A stretch of 64,000 nt of DNA from Gaertneriomyces semiglobifer (Eukaryota > Chytridiomycota > Chytridiomycetes > Spizellomycetales > Spizellomycetaceae), in the NCBI GenBank assembly GCA_025558075.1, contig JAHLKF010000003.1:868001-932000 (forward strand). Reading direction: 5' to 3'. The translations under genes and the position numbers were made by a program. The notes under the pieces are model-generated. The model saw only the letters and a program-made list of their open reading frames with translations. It was not told the origin of the DNA and searched no databases. Below, one piece after another: positions 60,452-64,000 of this stretch. The stretch's first letter is position 1. Every line of letters begins with the position of its first letter.

Positions 60452-61381
60452 TTACGATGCGGGTCCGGCTCCCCTGTAGAGCTCGTTCAACAGGTCGCGG
60501 CATTCCTGCTCCGAAAGGAGCAGCATAACGGAGGCAACAGCCATTTGAGTTGTCACCGGCGTGTTGCCGTACGTGCGGCGGTGCACATTCAACGCCCCTA
60601 AGGTGCGGCTTGATAAAGCAGACTCCAGGGTTGCAGCCGGTGGCGCAGGGGCAGCAGCAGGCGGTGCAGGGGCAGCAGGGGTTGGAACAGAGCTAGCCTG
60701 GGCACGGGTAACTCCGATCCAAGGCTTAGTGTTGAAGAAATATTGCGGCAAACAGAAACTCCTGTTCATACAGCGGACTGCAAAGGCTTGGACGGCTTCC
60801 GGAGAATCGAAGTGCAAGAACACCCTACATATACCAAAATGATAAATCGAAGACCAAAAAGAAACATTGACCTGGCTGGCATACCTAAAACGAGACGATG
60901 TCGTTGGGTGCTGGGTAGGATGTGCGATCTTATCAACTGTGCCAAACGACCTGGCTTCGTAGCTTTGTACAGCTCCAACAGGAATTACACCAGCCCGCTC
61001 AGCGGTTGTAATCCACAACCTACCATTGAACAAATGATTTGATTAAGCCCAGCATTTTGGCACGCAACAGAAACCCAAACTGCACATACCTCATTACAGC
61101 GATCTCAGCCATGGGAAGGTTTTCCCATCTAACGCCTTGATTGATTTGGGAAACTCTGTCCCGGACGATTCTGGCGCAGCGATCCGGATCGAAAGGGACT
61201 TTACTCTGCAAGTGCAGGAGCGCCCATTCTTGATGTAGTCCTGGGGGTTCGCGCCCAGGTCGGCGCTGATACCACGCCAGAGAGGACTGTCCACCGGGGG
61301 TAGTTCCCTATCCAATGCCAGTTGCTCGACACCGGGAAAATTGTAGGTCGTGTTTCGGCCATTTGTTGAATGACAGGGCAT
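60452..61381 (-). CDS. Unknown protein with Ala/Pro-rich linker
   Basis: Proposed exons on minus: 61273-61381, 61090-61240, 60885-61019 and 60452-60824, about 255 residues. Junction phases agree throughout and remove all stops, and the donors GTATGT and GTATGC are good. The 32 nt first intron is suspiciously short, so the 5' end may differ. Visible segments are CARIVRDRVSQINQGVRWEN, LWITTAERAGVIPVGAVQSY, FRVFLHFDSPEAVQAFAVRC (one strand-helix unit reminiscent of RNA-recognition folds, too little for a call), an Ala-Pro repeat linker and SEQECRDLLNELYRG. I do not recognise the family. It adjoins the tandem array upstream. It could be a lineage-specific gene or a relic of a mobile element. Confidence 0.5.
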
Positions 61382-61430
61382 CTAAAAAAAAGGTCACTGG
61401 TCAGCTAAGTTTCCTAATAGCACATCACTC

Positions 61431-61858
61431 CGTCAGATACCATGAATGGCAGCCCCCCGATCGCTGCAGCCCCAGCAGACAACGACCCACGAATGGTTCG
61501 TTGCCCCGATAGATACCGCAACTGGCAAGATAGGACTGATGGTCACGGCCCCAGCAAGTTGCCATGCACACAGTCGACCCCGTCAGATACCATGAATGGC
61601 AGCCCCCCGATCGCTGCAGCCCCAGCAGACAACGACCCACGAATGGTTCGTCGCCCCGATAGATACCGCAACTGGCGAGATAGGACTGATGGTCACGGCC
61701 CCAGCAAACTTTCCATGCACACAGTCGACCCCGTCAGATACCATGAATGGCAGCCCCCCGATCGCTGCAGCCCCAGCAGACAACGACCCACGAATGGTTC
61801 GTTGCCCCGATAGATACCGCAGCTGGCAAGATAGGACTGATGGTCACGGCCCCAGCAG
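61431..61858. repeat. Tandem repeat, three units of about 150 bp
   Basis: Units start at 61431, 61581 and 61732 with CGTCAGATACCATGAATGGC. The first two starts are 150 bp apart and the next 151 bp, the last unit being cut short at about 61858. The copies differ by only a few bases by eye (for example GTTGCC versus GTCGCC, and CAAGTTGCC versus CAAACTTTCC). The sequence is GC-rich with a PstI-like CTGCAG core. The one-base length change breaks any continuous frame across all three copies, so it is more likely a minisatellite than a coding repeat. Confidence 0.85.
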
Positions 61859-62118
61859 GCTTTCGACACACACCAGCCGACACCCCATTCGAAAACCCAG
61901 CTGCCAGTGACACTCACCTTTACAAAGAGCTTCGGGGGTTGTACTTGTCCGGAAAAGTGAGCGTAGATGTTATGGTCGTTCCAATGGTACGAAGGGAGAG
62001 AGGGCAGGCTCGGGCGAGAATGAAGGGGAGGGGGTGCGGAACGAGCATTTCAAAAGACGTGGAGCCCAGTGCATCTGATTTTTTTGCACGAGTGAAAAGT
62101 GGTTCCGACTTGATAGCT

Positions 62119-62150
62119 TTGACAGGTCTGACAGGTCTGACAGGACGGCA
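62119..62150. repeat. Decamer repeat GACAGGTCTG
   Basis: Two and a half copies of a 10 bp unit (TTGACAGGTCTGACAGGTCT then GACAGGACGG) in the accessory region. Confidence 0.7.
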
Positions 62151-62590
62151 GTTGGCCATCGCTATTTATATTCCAGAGATCGACGCGTCTTGACAGGACG
62201 CGTCTCAACCCTGACCCCGATAAATTGCTGCTGTGCCACGGCCATTTAAGTCACGTGTGGAGGGCAATTGGATAAGCAAGCTGGCCTCATTGACTTGCTT
62301 ACGTCTTTATTAAAACAGTGCCTTTTCGCATGACCTTTTTATGCAGCAATAATGAGGGAGGGTTAGGGCTTAACTGTGGCACAACTATTGATCAAAGGAT
62401 TTTTGTTTTCAATAAAGCGGGCGTTTTCCGAAATTTATCCGAAATCTATGACATCTATCCGCTCCCGCTTGCTTACCACACACACGTTTTCGTTATCGAT
62501 ACCGACAAAGTGTCGCAATGTATTGTACCTGAGACTTGAATCAATACTTTAATACACTTACTAAAGAGGGACAAGAGCATGGCAGGAGTC

Positions 62591-63139
62591 CTATGCAACA
62601 AAGCTCTTTCCATTGTTGGTGACAGGGAGTTTCAACCATGGGATATCAAAGTTCCCCTCTTTGCAGATAGGTTGCAATACGAATTTCTTGAAACCACTTT
62701 GAGGAGCGTGGGTGACACATTGAGCGAGATACCCTTCCAAAGTAGTCAAGGCTCTGCCAACGTCTTCAGCAATCTGAACCAGAATGCATTACGTGGGTTT
62801 CTCAAACTTGTTGCCGACGATCAATTTGGTTTCCGTTACAGCATGGAACAAGACGTTGTTAGGGATTCCATCGGACATGGAGAGCGATGTCATCGCAGTA
62901 GAGTCCGGTTTGTCCGTCAGCTTAACAGGACGGAACTTGATCTTGTCCTGGTATGCAGCGACAAGAGAGGTGGGGTGAACAGATGAGTTGGAGTCCATTT
63001 GTGAAAGTGGTGCTAGAGTAATCGTTGCTACTGTTGTCGACCCAAGACCGCCTTTGTTGCTCAAAGCCCGACATGCCCACGACCACGACCAATATGCTGT
63101 TGTCCTGAGGATCGCGATCACGATGAGAACGAGGAGCAT
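62591..63139 (-). CDS. Small signal-anchored protein, unknown
   Basis: Exons on minus: 62840-63139 and 62591-62773, about 160 residues. The frame meets one in-frame TAA between the two halves. A 66 nt phase-0 intron (GTAACG to TTCAG) removes that stop and joins PNNVLFHA to IAEDVGRALTTLEGYLAQ. The start MLLVLIVIAILRTTAYWSW is a hydrophobic signal or anchor; the frame is open further upstream to 63265. The remainder (SLVAAYQDKIKFRPVKLTD, KKFVLQPICKEGNFDIPWLK) is soluble-like. No family is recognised; it could be secreted. It looks lineage-specific. Confidence 0.45.
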
Positions 63140-64000
63140 GCGAGTGGCAGCTACGACAATTGCGATTTTACGTTGAGTATGAGGGCGACTATGAAGCTCG
63201 TGAAGGTTCGAAAACTGGGCCCGACGGAAGCGCGGATCTGGGTTTGGAGCAGCTCTTCCTGACATGTTACCCCTTGGGGTTCATCACAGGTTGGGTTTGG
63301 TCATCACACGTCGTGCATCACCGCTCTGGACTGAGAACGTCAGGAGCTGTTAAGGAACCTCGCACATTGAAAACTGGGCCCGACGGAAGCGCGGATCCGG
63401 GTTTGGAGCAGCTCTTCCTGACATGTTACCCCTTGGGGTTCATCACAGGTTGGGTTTGGACATCACACGCCGTGCATCACCGCTCCGGACAGAGATGTGT
63501 GGGTTCTCATGCAATGCATGTGTACGTAGATGTAGGTGGAGATAATTGTGAAGGCAAGGGATGAGTTTCTGCTATTCCTAATGGGTCCCGAACTAACTGG
63601 TTATCACAGATTTTTGTTGCCTGTAAATATGGAAGTCGCTCATTGTGGATTCATGCACTCAGGGTTTGGAGCAGCTCGTCCTGAATCGACTCGTGCGTGT
63701 CATTTCACTCTTTGTTAATCTTAATTTTATGATGTTGCGCAGTGTTGTACACTGTCGGCCGCATGCTGAAGGATCCACAGTTGGTGAAGAAGAGTACCAG
63801 TATGACCCACAGGAAGAGGAAATGGAGGCGACGGAGCAGTATTTAGAAGATGAGAGTGATGAATCCGGTGTCCGAAACGGACCTTAATCACGAAATCCAT
63901 AAGCATAGAAGTGCACGTAAATGCCAGCGTAAATCACGAACTTGATTAATAGTAATCACGTTAAGCTTATAGGATCCATGCAGTTGCCATGACAATCGTG
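63140..64000. other. Right-edge accessory region with duplicated segment
   Basis: About 860 bp. An open plus frame (63160-63564) runs through two copies of a 120 bp segment. Another (63645-63887) ends in an acidic tail (EEEYQYDPQEEEMEATEQYL). Neither has a recognised family or a clear start, so they are not listed as genes. The window ends inside this region. Confidence 0.4.
63211..63489. repeat. Direct duplication of a 120 bp segment at 159 bp spacing
   Basis: Copy 1 spans 63211-63330 and copy 2 spans 63370-63489; they begin AAAACTGGGCCCGACGGAAG. By eye they differ at about four positions in 120. A fragment of the same unit (GGGTTTGGAGCAGCTC) recurs at 63662-63677. The spacing of 159 bp is a multiple of three, so the plus frame reads both copies as a 53-residue repeat. 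Confidence 0.85.

Larger units (their letters stand above)
61382..62590. other. Accessory-looking region with tandem array, no supported gene
   Basis: About 1.2 kb between two unknown minus-strand genes. It contains the 150 bp tandem array (separate entry) and, to its right, an open plus frame (61747-62193, including LYKELRGLYLSGKVSVDVMV) whose start lies inside the array. A second plus frame at 62318-62539 has no family resemblance. A single GGGTTAGGG at 62350-62358 resembles a telomere unit but stands alone. Confidence 0.4.

Noticed and set aside
62348..62363. Telomere-like GGGTTAGGGCTTA
   Set aside because: Only one unit is present, not a tandem run, and the sequence continues normally for 1.6 kb to the right.

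Overview
The window reads as nuclear DNA of a zoosporic fungus, most likely a chytrid. The evidence is a mix of fungal housekeeping genes (SEC31, SAC1, DPM1, URM1, PEX2, ASH2, a Trs65-like TRAPPII subunit) with a ciliary gene (IFT54) that non-flagellated fungi lack. Genes are intron-rich. Nearly all introns I could place are GT-AG and about 43-90 nt long. No species is claimed. Exon limits were worked out by eye from splice sites, phase continuity and family resemblance, and have no transcript support.

Layout: 0.5-3 kb carries HROB on the minus strand. IFT54 and a folylpolyglutamate synthase follow on the plus strand (4-8.7 kb), then SEC31 (minus, 8.9-13.5 kb). An anillin-like PH protein is at 14.8-16.6 kb, a compact THADA/Trm732 homologue (minus) at 17.1-20.5 kb, NDUFB9 at 21.1-21.6 kb, SAC1 (minus) at 21.9-24.4 kb, 3-hydroxyanthranilate dioxygenase at 24.6-25.2 kb, YIP1 (minus) at 25.5-26.5 kb and ESCRT-II SNF8 at 26.7-27.6 kb. 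A single-exon protein kinase (28.8-30.4 kb), ATP11 (minus), an unrecognised membrane protein (32.6-34.8 kb), an ELM1-family protein (minus), DPM1, URM1 (minus) and a 1,656-residue PPR protein (39.5-44.6 kb) come next. Then come a GT14 glycosyltransferase, ASH2 (minus), a short XRN-domain nuclease, MDM35 (minus), the Trs65-like gene, mitochondrial tyrosyl-tRNA synthetase (minus) and PEX2 (to 60.1 kb).

The last 4 kb differ in character. They hold two lineage-specific-looking genes without recognised domains, a tandem array of about 150 bp units, and a duplicated 120 bp segment at 159 bp spacing. This looks like faster-evolving accessory DNA.

The genes do not form one pathway. Mitochondrial biogenesis is well represented (NDUFB9, ATP11, MSY1, MDM35, PPR, ELM1-like, FPGS with a presequence), as is membrane trafficking (SEC31, YIP1, SNF8, SAC1, Trs65-like). 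Many pairs are head-to-head with 170-300 bp between start codons (SAC1/BNA1, YIP1/SNF8, URM1/PPR, ASH2/XRN-like), suggesting shared promoters. No tRNA, rRNA, CRISPR array or complete transposon was recognised.
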